Part shown: positions 54,279 through 64,000 of the stretch, piece by piece
How the letters are laid out: each line of letters begins with the position of its first letter
Position numbering within the stretch: position 1 is the first letter of the stretch
DNA from: Imbricaverruca yamaguchii
Taxonomy: Eukaryota; Arthropoda; Thecostraca; Neoverrucidae
Direction of reading: 5' to 3'
Assembly: GCA_034440575.1 (NCBI GenBank)
Contig: JAOTOL010001637.1
Span: forward strand, 3,584,501 to 3,648,500
DNA: 64,000 nucleotides
Notes under the pieces: model-generated
The model's input: only the letters and a program-made list of their open reading frames with translations
Databases searched by the model: none
Told to the model about the DNA's origin: nothing
Made by a program: the position numbers and the translations under genes

Positions 54279-54408
54279 AAGTCCGTTATGGCGAACCAGG
54301 GTCGCAGAGCACGCCGTCCTCTGTGGTGGACCGGGGTCGCAGAGTACACCTTCCACTGTGGTGGACCGGGGCTGCTGAGTCCATTGCGGTGGATCAGGGC
54401 CATCACCC
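54279..54408 (+). repeat. 35-bp minisatellite (~3.5 units)
   Basis: GTCGCAGAG at 54301 and 54336 and GCTGCTGAG at 54371 mark units exactly 35 bp apart, sharing GTGGTGGACCGGG. A partial unit precedes them. Confidence 0.85.
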
Positions 54409-55129
54409 GGCCAAATTATATCATGCCATGGCAGTGTCGTACCTAGGATTTGCGGTGGGGATGGACAAACTGATTTGGAATGGTCCACCAACTCCCATTT
54501 TGAAAAAGTCTCCGAACTACTATGTTTGTCAGTGGGATACTATTTTATCTTATTTTTAAAGAATAATTAGTGACCAAGTAAGCTGTCCTGTCGACGGGGC
54601 CAAATCTGCCACCATCATTTCTGAATCACCGAATTTCAACACTAACACCCCGATCCTGTTCAAATGATATTTTTTTCGTACCCCTTGATAAGTCACCTCA
54701 CATTGCTCAAATCACACCGGTACAAATCACTAAAAGATGTAAATTTTCATATTTCGGGCATTCCGGTTACACACGCAGGGTCGCCAAAACGCCAACAATC
54801 GTGCACATGTGCCTTGCGCACCTTGCGTACTCCGCGCTTTCGCCACACTACGTGCGCTTCTCCAGTTTCTGCTAGGTGTCCAATGGTTTGCTAATTGCTG
54901 TCACATAATAGTCTTGTGCCATATTTGGCATGTGGATTTACTGGTATGGCGGCTCGCTTAGAAAATTCGATGAATTAAATTCCATGTATTAGTTTTCTTC
55001 TTCCCACATTTGCTCGTGGTTAAGAAATTATGATGCACTGAGCTTTGATGGAGCATATTTCACCCCATCTATTAGGTGTAATATGCTCCCAGATTGTCCA
55101 CCGAGCCAAAACCCTAGCTAGGTGTTCGC
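54409..55129. other. No gene recognised
   Basis: Nothing recognised on either strand. Confidence 0.4.
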
Positions 55130-57170
55130 TGTTTTATCCGTTGTGTTTTTCTTCGTCTACGGATGTGTTTTAGAGCTTCAGACAATTTTTTAGGGCCCCG
55201 GTACATATTTGAGACCCGGCTACTTTTTAGAGCTTTGCTGCTTTTTTGTACACCGGTGACATGTCTGAGGTATCGGTGGGTTTTCGAAGACCCCGATGTC
55301 TTTATTTCGTCCCCGGTCTGTTTGTTCCTTTTTACGACCAATTCGATTTTTGGCGCCTAACCATACATTTAGACCGTGCCACTTTTTGTGAAACTCGGGC
55401 TTCGGAGGGCCTGGTGCATTTTCGGCCTCCTGCTGCGCTCTTAGGGCTCCGCTGTTTATTTGAGGCTTTTACTTATCGCACATTTGTGGAACTCCAGCAC
55501 AGCCTTGGTTACTTCGGCATAGTTTATCGGGGTCCCGGTGAGACATTTCATTCCCAGGTGCATAGTTCCGGGGTACTCGGAGCAGTCTTCTGGGTTCGAC
55601 GCAATTTTTCGTGACTTCGAATTCTTTTTTTAGTGTCCGAGTCTCGGCCTGATTTCTCTGGCCCCTGGTGCTATATTGTACCTCGTCGCAATTTTTCGAA
55701 ATCCTGTGCGTTTTTTTCAGGTCCGTAAGACTTTTTAAAGGCATCTGGGGTATGTTTGGAGCTCAGGATAAATTTTCCTGACTCGGACGTATATTCTTCG
55801 GAATCTCCTTATTTTAGAGGGCACCGGTTTACTTTTCATCGAGTTTAGATGTGATTTGTGAGGCCACGCTGTGCTTGCAGAGGGGAATTTGTGATGCCTC
55901 AACTCAAATTTTTGGTACTAACGCCGGAATTCTGGGTCCAGTAAGCGATATTAGGGGGCATCGTCGCGAGTTACCGGGGCGTGTTGTAATTAGCTGCGCC
56001 CCATCGCGATTTTGGTGGACTCAGATGCAAATTTTTGGGAGCCTGGTGTAAGTGTTATGGTGCCCGCTGTATTCACAGCCAGGCACGCGAATTCTGGGCC
56101 CCCGACGCGAATTTATGGGGCCCAGCGCGATTTTTTTTTGGGAAACGACGCGATTCTTCGGAGCATACCCCTTCAGAAATTGGGGCAGCATTTTTCCCCT
56201 TGGTACGCCAATGCGGCTGATCAGCGATTTTCCCCGCAGCTGGCACCGTCGAGAGTAGAAAGGCCCTTCGGATAATTTTCTTTCAGGACATATTGTGTGT
56301 TTTTGTTTTCGGTGCTCGGGTCGGTTCGATAGTGATCTTTGGCGTCAGGTCTATTTTCTGTAAGCCCCCTGCAGGATATTTTTGGACCCCGGTACGATTA
56401 TTCGGGCTCGTGGTGCGTCGTTTTTTTTTCTTCTCGGTGCCCCAGCAGGATCTTTTCCGGAGTCCGACGCTTTCTTATTGTGGATCCTTGGCGATTTTTT
56501 CTGCTCGCAGGGTGACATTCCGGTTAGATATTAGTTCTTGGGAGGCCAGCTGCGACTTGTGGGGCCTGCGGCGCGGCGTTTTAACCCCAGCGAGATTTTC
56601 AAATGAAGCGGGGTGAATTTTTTGGTCGATGAACAAGTGGAGTGCGATTTTTTGGGGACCGTGGTCGCTTGTTTTGATACCTTGCACTAGTTTTAGTGGC
56701 TACGACACTTTTTTGTTGTTGGGGGGGGGGGGGGGAGGGGTGGACGAACACGTTTCGTAAACTTTTGGAGCCATTGTTATGGAACCTTTGGATCCAGGAG
56801 TGATTTTTCGTGTCCGGTTTGTTCTTCGTTTCCCGGCTACATTTGTTTGGGTGATCCCAAGGAGACTTTTAAAGCCCCGGTGTGACCTGCCATGCCTCTA
56901 GTGATTTCCAGGAGCCCGAGCGAGAATTCTTGGTACCCCAGGCTCGGGCCCGTCTGTTTTTCCTGAACACCACAACACCCAGGTGCAAACTTTTGAGGCC
57001 CCAGCGTCAATATCAGGGGCTTCTGCGCGACTTTTTGGGGACACCCAATGTGAATGTCCGAGCCACGGTGCGATTTTTGGGGGACCAAGGGGGATTTCTA
57101 TGGAGCATGACGCGTTTTTTTCCTGAGCTCGGCGGATTCTTGGGGCCCCACAGCCTGTCATGAACTGCCC
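55130..57170 (-). repeat. Degenerate GGGCCC/AAAATCG tandem array (orientation 2)
   Basis: About 2 kb of the same degenerate unit as at 11760-14230, in opposite orientation. GCGATTTTTTGGG, GGGGCCC and CCAGCGCGA-type words recur every ~22-40 bases. GGGCCCAGCGCGATTTTT near 56110 is the complement of AAAAATCGCGCTGGGCCC near 13307. Open frames across it reflect the repeat unit and are not genes. Confidence 0.82.
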
Positions 57171-57432
57171 ACAATGCCCCCATTCGGTATGCCACTGTGC
57201 AATACAATGCTGCAACATAAGAATCCAGGGATAGTTCATCTGTTTCATCACTCGCACGTGATTTCAACTCCCAAGTTCTTCAGACAGTTTGAGGAAAGTC
57301 AAACATCTGCTACATGGATTGGCAAGGATGGAATATAAGGCAACATGAATACCATGGAATTCAGATCACAGTAGTTATGCTGCAATACATACCTTCTCCG
57401 CAGGCTGCTTTGGAGATGGATGCGCTCCTGAA
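57171..57432. other. Spacer, nothing recognised
   Basis: Unique-looking sequence up to the target duplication of the Gypsy element. Confidence 0.4.
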
Positions 57433-57437
57433 GTTTG

Positions 57438-57686
57438 TGTAGCGAATTCAATCGACGTTGCACGATGTCGAGATCTTATATTCACAGGTCGTCACGCGCA
57501 CACCGCGAGCCAGCGAACCAGAGACCCTCGGTACCCTACGGGCACCCCTCTCGTCACCTCGCACCGCCGCCTCATTGGTCCGCGCGCCATCACGCCACCG
57601 TCGGTCCACCCGCCCCAAGGTGCCACCGCCCACGCTGGCGCTGCCGGTCGACACGTCACAGCGCACTCTGCACCATACACACCACA
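57438..57686 (-). repeat. 3' LTR of the Gypsy element (249 bp)
   Basis: On the minus strand it starts TGTGGTGTGTATGG and ends GAATTCGCTACA, so it has the TG...CA ends. It matches the 5' LTR copy at 61521-61565 and 62502-62725. Confidence 0.95.
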
Positions 57687-57695
57687 CCTCCCCCT
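57687..57695 (-). promoter_or_regulatory. Polypurine tract
   Basis: AGGGGGAGG on the minus strand directly abuts the start of the 3' LTR, the position where plus-strand DNA synthesis is primed in LTR elements. Confidence 0.85.
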
Positions 57696-57700
57696 GATTC

Positions 57701-58925
57701 TCAGCAATCATCATCAGAGTCAAGCACATCCGCAGCCGGCATATACATACTGCGCAGCCGCGCACTCCGGCGGGGCGCAGCCAGCCACTCGTCCAAATCC
57801 GCGTGCAATGGTTCATCCGGGACAATAGACTCATCACTGGGGTCACTGATCGTTAGGTCCGAGTCGGTCAGGGTGTCGATAGTCTCGTTCGCCGCGTCGG
57901 CCGCGTCGGGCGGCTCGGCAGGGGGCGAACGGGCGGGCGGTCGTTTCGGCGGCGGTGGAACCGCCAGCTCCTGATAATCGTATGGGTTCCACCCGTCATC
58001 CCCGGCCTGAGCGGTCCTCGGACCGGCGGCACCAGGCTGAGCGAACCGCCTTCGGACGCAACGCAGGTGCCTTGATACCCCGTCTACCTCCACTAGCGGA
58101 CCGGGCAGGAGACGCATGATCAGCCCACGCCGTGACACGTCAGTGCACCGTATCGGCTGGCCGCACTGCCGAATCCACCCTGCGTCCCCGACTCGGAACG
58201 GCGCGTCCACCACGCCGCGCGTGTCGAGCTCGGGCGGCCGACGTCGTCCACGGGCAAGTCCCGGCCGACGCACGGGAACAACTGGGCAGCAGGAACGGTA
58301 GCGGCGTTCGCGCCGTCAAGCGGCGTCGTGTTGTACCGATGCACCGCTACCACGATGGAACAATGCTGCCGCGCGGCCATCACCTTGATGGTCCGGTGGT
58401 GGCGCTCGATTATGCCGTTGCGGCCCGCCTCATACACGACTCGGAAGCGCAGTCGGACGGCCCGGCGAGCCGCGAACACCGCCATGCGACGCCCACGAAA
58501 CTCCGCGGCGTTGCCCAACAACACTTCCGCGGGCGCGCCGTGCTCCAAGAAGATCGTCTCCAAGTTGTCCGTGATCTCGTCGGCGTATGAGCGGCGCAGT
58601 AGGCCCCACAGCCCATACCGCAACTGGCCGCAATCGATCACCGGCAAGTACCTATGGTCTCGAAAATGCGCTACGTCAATCGTCGGCGTTTCCAGCACAA
58701 TGGCACGCTCAGATGACCGTTTCGCCACCGCACTGGCGCGGGGTCGATCGATTGACACACGTCACAACTTAGGATGACGGCTCGAACTGCGGCCCGCGAC
58801 ACGCGCTCGTCCCCGCTCCGATTTGCGTGCCACATCGTCCGCCGAACCCCTTGATGATCGATGTTTTCGTGCACTGCACCGATCCGAGCGGAGTCGGCGT
58901 CAGGGCGCGGGTCGACAGCAGCCAC
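57701..58925 (-). pseudogene. Gypsy integrase, broken
   Basis: The N-terminal zinc-binding HHCC motif is complete in 58671-58925 (VHENIDH and CDVC, followed by QSIDPAP). After a frameshift the core at 58120-58758 has the first catalytic Asp in IDVAHF and the Glu in GIIERHHRTIK. At the second catalytic Asp, where the family has a TDN-type block, this copy reads LLGNAAEF, so that Asp is replaced by Gly. After another frame change (57701-58273) an SH3-like C-terminal region with LVEVDGVSRHLR and an acidic, Pro-rich tail ends just before the polypurine tract. Confidence 0.88.
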
Positions 58926-58931
58926 CAGCGG

Positions 58932-59762
58932 CTACGACGGAGCCTCAGCAACCAGGCCCGAATCACGTAGCCACTCCTTCCGCACACGAGTTAATGCGTC
59001 CGCCGGTTTATCGGCGGACCGCACCAGACCGCCCGTCATCGACAGCTGAAACTCCGCCACCAGATGCCGAATAACGTCGATCCGCCTGCGATTTAGCATC
59101 TCCCCGTGAGCCTTGATGCGTAAGCGCGAGCGGCCGCTCAGAGCGTCATCAATCCATTTGTGCACCGTGGCGGAATCGGTGCGGAGATCGATGTTAGTGA
59201 TCCTCCACACCACAGCCAGATTGACGCCGCTGAGCGCCGCGTCGAGCTCTGCCATATTGATGTGCATAGCAGCTTGCAACTCGGGACGCAGCCAGCTCGC
59301 ATCCTCGACGGCGCCGCCATCCGCATCCGCCAACACTACTCCTACCAAAAGCGAGCTCTCGTCCGTCCACACGGTCAGTTTGTTGCCGGTCAGACACCAA
59401 GGGCCATTAGCCGGGTCAGCCTCACTGAGCCGGCTCGCCACCTGGGCGACCTGTCCGCGCAATTCCGAGTCATCAATCGAGTCGTCCCATCCGACCGTCA
59501 GAGCGTTCGGGCGCCGCTTGAGCCACGCAGCCGTCGGTCTCAGCCAACCTGCCACCGGCAGATGCCACACGGGCTGTCCACACCAAACAATCACAGCCCG
59601 ACGTGTCAGCACCGCCGGCGGGGCAGTCGCCAGATTGTCGCGGCGCCAGCGCAACACTCCACCACCGTCTGAGCTCACTTGCAGCCCCAGGAGACGAGCT
59701 CCGGCCGCCGCCCACTCTGGCGGTTTGCACGCCAGGCCATACTGCGCAAAGTGTGCCACCAC
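58932..59762 (-). pseudogene. Gypsy RT connection and RNase H region
   Basis: A 276-codon open stretch begins after the RT catalytic region with HFAQYGLACKPPEW and GARLLGLQV. RNase H catalytic-type blocks follow: LTVWTDESS, NMAELDAAL and DLRTDSATVHKW. It ends with SADKPADALTRV, the usual end of RNase H in this group. This segment is the best preserved part of pol. Confidence 0.85.
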
Positions 59763-60397
59763 ATAGTCTGCGCCGACGATGCTCTCGTCGCCCAGCAGGT
59801 CACCTATGGCAACACCCCGCGCGACACGGCCTGATCACGGAGCAGTACTGCTCGCACGACGGCTTTCGTGAGAAGTGGGGCGATGTTCAGCCCAAAACCG
59901 ATGCGTGTCAAGCAGTACCGCTGGTCGCGAACCTCAACCGTGTGATACGGCTACAGCCACCGATCCAACCGGAGCTGGAGGTACGCCTTGCGCAGATCAA
60001 CCACCGCGACGCGGGTGCCGTGTCGTCGCCAGCGGCGAAGCTGGTCAACACAGACATCCGCGTGCGCGGTGTGCGCGGTGACGTACCCGTTTAGCTCGCG
60101 GTAGTCCAGGACCGGGCGAACCTTGCCCTGGTTAGGCTGCTGAACCGCCCTCAGTGGTATCAGGCCGCGCGCTGGCTCATCCGTCCCCTCGTCGTAAGGC
60201 TGCAACCAGCCCTCTCGGATCTACAGATCCAACTCGGCGTCAAACGCCGCCCGTACCGCTACCGGCACTGCGTACTGAGCGGTTCGATTCTGTAAACGAG
60301 TCGGCCCGTCACCAGACGGCCATTTCCAGGCCACCGTCCAGGCCTCAGTCTGCGCCTCAAAGCGCGCCATGAAGTCAGCGGCATCCACCCGCACGTC
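59763..60397 (-). pseudogene. Gypsy reverse transcriptase, broken
   Basis: Minus-strand reading gives the entry region (AVPVAVRAAFDAELDL), an in-frame TAG at 60221-60223, then GLIPLRAVQQPNQGKVRPVL with DYRELNGYV and VAVVDLRKAYLQL (first catalytic Asp block). A stop near 59950 and a frameshift near 59810 follow. The catalytic YxDD position is degenerate: the best reading is IGDL, with one Asp lost. The RLGFGL-type block survives as RIGFGLNIAP. Confidence 0.85.
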
Positions 60398-60964
60398 TTA
60401 GCGGTCCTCGACCGCCGCCACCACCGCCGCGCACACCCGCACGTCCGTCGCGGTCCGCAGAGAGACACCGCCCAACGCCGTGATGCCCGTCATCCCCATG
60501 ACCATGTCCACACCCAGCGGTCGGTTCGGCACTACCGGAGCCGTGAGCGTGACTCGCTTGCCCTGACACGCCACTACCACTCTCGTTATGCCAACACACC
60601 GCAGCGTTCCCCCGTTCACTGCGTGCATCAGCACAGTCCGCGGGTCCCAGACCGCACGGCACCCGTGGTAAACTAGCACGTCGGTGCAGCCCGTGTCGAC
60701 CAACACCCGACGTCCCGCACCGTTCACAGTCATGCGGACCACTGGCAGCGTGCTTACTCCTCCGGAGACGGCGCTTGCGCTGGCGCGCCCCCGGTGGCGT
60801 TTGGGCAGGCAGCAGCAAGATGAAAACGGCTGCTGCACGTCCAGCAGCGGCGAGGTAGTCGCGGCCGCGGTACCTTCCGATGACCTGGGATCACCGCTGC
60901 TGCCGCCTTCGGTTCGGCAGGCGCGTGCTCGCTCAAGATTTCCCGAGCAAGGCGAACGAGGCAC
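60398..60964 (-). pseudogene. Gypsy aspartic protease
   Basis: A retropepsin-like segment in a frame that overlaps the end of gag. It has the active-site DTG at about residue 90 (RRVLVDTGCTDVLVYHG) and the partner region GVDMVMGMTGI. The overlap with gag suggests expression by frameshifting in the ancestor, as in many LTR elements. The first ~65 residues of this frame overlap gag and are not protease. Confidence 0.82.
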
Positions 60965-61488
60965 GGTATCTCCGTTCGTTGGGCGCGCGTTCCCGCCTTA
61001 AGTTGACTCCGCACCGACGCTGGCAAGCCAGAGATGAACTTCGCCTCCAGGACCGTTTCTGGCAGCCTGTCCTCGGAGACGAGCGCGATTAGCCGCCGGA
61101 TATCAGCCAGATAGGCGTCTACCGATTCACCAGAGCGCAGCTCCCGCTCCTGGAATGCTGCGTACGCTGCATGACGGTTTAGCGCGAACGCATCGTAGAG
61201 TGTATTGCGGACGTCGTCATTGGGGTCTTGAGCCGCGTCGGTCAGCTCGTCCCAAACGACGAACGCTGCTCCGGTCAGCCGCTCCGGAATCATGTCAATC
61301 AGCCGCACTCCACGCCGGCGGCACAGCTTGTCCGCTCGGGTGAACCACTCGGCGACGTCGGTCGCCCCGCTAAACTCAGGGATATGCCGGGTATCAAAGT
61401 TCTGCAGTCCGGGCGATGGTCCGGCACCAGTGTCCTCACTCACGGGCAGAGTCACCTCTCCAGGCTTGTCACCGTCTGGTCCCGGCAT
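60754..61488 (-). CDS. Gypsy gag with zinc knuckle
   Basis: A 244-codon open frame on the minus strand with the retrotransposon gag (capsid) pattern: FSGATDVAEWFTRADKLC, AAFVVWDEL, FQERELRSGESVDAYLADIR and KFISGLPASVRSQL. A CCHC zinc knuckle of spacing C-x2-C-x4-H-x4-C follows at residues 215-228 (CWTCSSRFHLAAAC). It assembles retroelement particles and binds RNA in active relatives. It appears intact, unlike pol. The start codon is the first Met after the 5' LTR. Confidence 0.92.
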   Translation of the reverse strand: MPGPDGDKPGEVTLPVSEDTGAGPSPGLQNFDTRHIPEFSGATDVAEWFTRADKLCRRRGVRLIDMIPERLTGAAFVVWDELTDAAQDPNDDVRNTLYDAFALNRHAAYAAFQERELRSGESVDAYLADIRRLIALVSEDRLPETVLEAKFISGLPASVRSQLKAGTRAQRTEIPCLVRLAREILSEHAPAEPKAAAAVIPGHRKVPRPRLPRRCWTCSSRFHLAAACPNATGGAPAQAPSPEE

Positions 61489-61520
61489 CGCGACCGAAAT
61501 AAGAAAAGGCCGAAATAGCT

Positions 61521-62725
61521 CGTGGCGAATTCAATCGACGTTGCACGATGCCGAGATCTTGTATTGGGTCTGCTCCCATGGCTCCACTAACCTCCACAAA
61601 CCTCCACTGGTCGTTCCTGTGGACAACCCAGCGGAGATTTTTCCTCCACCAACCTCCACCAGTGGTGCAAAAGCTCCAGCAGCCGAGGAGCAGGGTCCAG
61701 TTGTGACTTTTCAGTGGATGTCAATTATGGCGCACTTGTTTCATATATTTGCACGTAAACAGCGTCATTCGTTATTTGAATCTCATCTTCATACATCAAC
61801 TGAATACCAGGATCATCCTTCGCAATGCAAATATGAAATTACAACTATGAACAATAATCGAAGTAACAGATGCAGACCACATGACATCCTTTTTGTGGCC
61901 TTTGATCTACGTCATTCGTCCTAAGGGGAAGATGTTACTTTACCGGTGGGATCCGCCGGAATCCCCGTGCTGCAACTCTTAGTTCTAAGATTGCACTCGA
62001 GCCCGATCGACGAGGTCGAGAAAGTTGAGATGGGGAAAAGCCAGCATCGCGTAGAAAGGCGCCTGGGGGCCCAGGTAGCCAGACACCAGATAATATGCTG
62101 CACATTAAGAAGGTAGGCTGTAACCAACCACAAAACTGGGGAGGCGATGCCTGGTGCTCAACCGAGATGGAAGAGAGATTGCTTGATTCATCCCATAGGC
62201 GAAAAGAACATCTGTTCTCCCCGCAGTCCCTGAGGGCACACACATCGCTAAAGATAAAGACAATTTTGGGACTTAGTATTATAAGTCATACTATATACAT
62301 TGTGCGATCATCTGGACGAACATTTGAGGAGCAATTTGACCAATAGCGCCAGATACAGTGCCAAACAGTTCCTTTTTTGTCACGGAATACAGACCGCTGT
62401 CAGCTGATTTCTCCACCGGTCGTTCCCGTGGGCAGGTCTCATCTATCCTCAACTAACCTCCACTGAGTTCCTTCTGGTGGAGCCACGGGAACAGACCCAT
62501 TGTGTGGTGGTCACGCGCACACCGCGAGCCAGCGACCCTCGGTACCCTACGGGCACCCCTCTCGTCACCTCGCACCGCCGCCTTATTGGTCCGCGCGCCA
62601 CCACGCCGCCTCCTTGGTCCGCGCGCCATCACGTCACCGTCGGCCCACCCGTCCCGAGATGCCACTGCCCACGCTGGCGCTGCCGGTCGACATGTCACAG
62701 CACACTCTGCACCATACACACCACA
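61521..62725 (-). repeat. 5' LTR of the Gypsy element, split by an insertion
   Basis: The LTR parts are 61521-61565 and 62502-62725, matching the 3' LTR. A local ~30-bp duplication around TTGGTCCGCGCGCCA makes this copy slightly longer than the 3' LTR. The interruption is the 933-bp element at 61566-62498. Confidence 0.93.
61563..62501. mobile_element. 933-bp inverted-repeat DNA element nested in the Gypsy 5' LTR
   Basis: The body at 61566-62498 has 22-bp termini, GGGTCTGCTCCCATGGCTCC to 61587 and the complement with two mismatches at 62477-62498. ATT is duplicated at 61563-61565 and 62499-62501, and the 3' LTR shows the empty site with a single ATT. CCTCCACT-type words repeat near both ends and in the middle. 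No transposase frame is present. A 3-bp duplication fits PIF/Harbinger-like elements, although ATT is not their usual TWA. Confidence 0.9.
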
Positions 62726-62730
62726 GTTTG

Positions 62731-64000
62731 ATCAGGGTTGGAGTTTGAGGTGGATGGAACAGCACTGTGAAGGATATAACATATGGTTCAAATAACTTTT
62801 TTCTGTGTCCCCTTTTGGGTGTTATTTAACTTCCAAATTGAAAAGTATGCATTTCCAAAGAAAATGTGTGGTCACATCATGTTTAGCACATTAATGAACA
62901 CCGCATTAAAAAAGAAATTAAAAGCAGTCAGAGATTACCAGAAACTGAAACATTACCCAAAAAGCCAAGCAATATTGGAGTTTAAGGTAGCCACCAGACA
63001 AGTTTTCCACACATATTATCTCCATGAAGCATACGAAGGGATTAGGTTTGGTTAAGTCTGGAGAGGTTAGGCCTTGTTATGAGGAAAAATAACATTTTTT
63101 GGAAATATTTGTTTACTTATTTTCTGTGCGAATGGGCTTTGCGTTAGGTAACATGCCATGAAAAGAAATACATTAAAAGACAACATAACCTAACCTAACA
63201 CAGCCTAACCTGGTTTTGGAGAAACCAATTCTAAAAAGAAACTTGGGAAAAAGCATGAGGGGATTTATTTTCTTTAAATTTGGTAAATTAAAAAGAAACT
63301 CACTCGACCCAAGCCAACCAGGATTGTTGTGCCCTAAGGTGGTAGCAAGACAAGGTTGTACCAACATTGGCCTGGGTAAAAGAAGCAAATGGGCTTGGTC
63401 TGGTTATGTTAGGTTAGTTTGGGTGTTATAAGTTTGATTTTTTTGCAAAACTTCCCAAATTAAAACGAAAATAGAGCTTTTTATAGCTGCTATGCTGGCT
63501 AGGTTAGGTCGGGTTAGGTTTTTTATTTTTTAAAGAAGAAAATATACTGCTTGAAATGTTTCAAATGTATGTGTTGGTTTCCTTTCTCCAAAGGGAGGTT
63601 AGGTTAGGCTATGTTTCCTTTTGTTTTATTAAAACAACATTTGTTTTCCTATGTCACCTAATTCAGAGCCCTTTTTGGCGGTATTTTGCTCACCACCTGA
63701 AAAGTAGGCATTTGTACAGAAAATGAGTGGTCCATCATCTTAGTTACATTCATAAACATTGGATTGAACTGATAAATTGCAAAAAATTCATGAAGCAACT
63801 TAAAGCACAAATTTACCAACAATAGTGCTCAAAGGATGTTCATCACATTTCTGAACATTGCATTAAACAAATCGGAGAAATAAGAAATTACCTTAAGCTG
63901 TAAATTTACCGAGAAGTGTGCGAATCCCCTGACAGATATGCAACATTGGGTGCCCCAATCCTGGGCAGAGAAAGCAAAGAGCAGCATCATACGAATATAA
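62731..64000. other. AT-rich sequence with scattered GGTTAGG/CCTAACC words, no gene
   Basis: No coding similarity was recognised. GGTTAGG or CCTAACC-like words occur many times between about 63050 and 63610, never as an uninterrupted telomere-type array. The stretch from 63610 on shows nothing. Confidence 0.45.

Larger units (their letters stand above)
57433..62730 (-). mobile_element. Ty3/Gypsy LTR retrotransposon, full structure, inactivated
   Basis: The element runs 57438-62725 on the minus strand, flanked by exact 5-bp duplications GTTTG at 57433-57437 and 62726-62730. The order from the 5' end is: 5' LTR (62725-61521, interrupted by a 933-bp insertion), gag, protease, reverse transcriptase, RNase H, integrase, polypurine tract, 3' LTR. 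The domain order RT-RNase H-integrase and the integrase words CQSIDPAP and ERHHRTIK place it in Ty3/Gypsy. Reading frames after gag are broken by stops and frameshifts. No envelope-like gene was seen between integrase and the 3' LTR. Confidence 0.95.

Noticed and set aside
57701..58273. Possible envelope-like gene after integrase
   Set aside because: The frame starts in the integrase C-terminal region (LVEVDGV block), has no signal peptide or membrane segment, and ends at the polypurine tract.

Overview
The window reads as nuclear DNA of an invertebrate animal. It contains one spliced protein-coding gene with canonical GT/AG introns. The rest is a dense mix of tRNA-derived SINEs, CR1-type LINEs, a Ty3/Gypsy LTR element, hAT, piggyBac-like and other DNA-transposon copies, and minisatellites. 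Nothing is bacterial or viral in layout. Scattered GGTTAGG/CCTAACC words near the right end would fit an arthropod or other protostome, but this is only an inference. No rRNA, intact tRNA gene or CRISPR array was seen.

The host gene is a TMEM179-like four-pass membrane protein on the + strand. Its five coding exons are 32948-33042, 42935-43111, 44100-44228, 45485-45569 and 46843-47025. They join in frame to 222 residues ending in TAG. An acceptor directly before the first coding exon implies an upstream 5'UTR exon that was not located. The 9.9-kb first intron holds the longest CR1 element in the window. That element encodes a coiled coil plus SGNH-esterase ORF1 and an endonuclease plus reverse transcriptase ORF2. 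It is itself split by a 275-bp hAT MITE with an exact 8-bp target duplication and by a 1,958-bp non-coding element with a 9-bp target duplication. Introns 3 and 4 carry 36-bp and 41-bp minisatellites directly upstream of exons 4 and 5, and the 36-bp array seems to run into the exon 4 splice acceptor.

Layout from left to right: 1-4.6 kb holds SINE pieces, a perfect 36-bp palindrome and copy A of a ~1.94-kb unidentified repeat. 5.5-7.5 kb holds CR1 pieces and tetranucleotide repeats. 8.6-11.5 kb holds a SINE, twin hairpins and CT-rich repeats. 11.8-14.2 kb is a degenerate GGGCCC/AAAATCG array. 15.8 kb is a SINE with exact target duplications. 17.3-19.8 kb is a nest of hAT MITEs broken by a CR1 copy. 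22.8-25.5 kb is inverted copy B of the ~1.94-kb repeat followed by a CR1 tail. 25.5-32.9 kb is mostly unannotatable, with four SINE/tRNA-like copies. 32.9-47.0 kb is the TMEM179-like gene. 48.6-53.0 kb is a decayed hAT transposon with a TTAA-flanked MITE inside it. 55.1-57.2 kb is the same degenerate array as at 12-14 kb in opposite orientation. 57.4-62.7 kb is a complete but broken Ty3/Gypsy element (minus strand, 249-bp 3' LTR, 5-bp target duplication GTTTG) whose 5' LTR is interrupted by a 933-bp inverted-repeat element. 62.7-64 kb is AT-rich with GGTTAGG words.

The less familiar material, in order of interest, is: the minisatellite that blends into a splice acceptor; a core domain shared by SINEs with different tRNA heads; the pair of opposite-facing degenerate arrays about 43 kb apart; and the ~1.94-kb inverted repeat family of unknown class. 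Repeat boundaries without stated target duplications are approximate.
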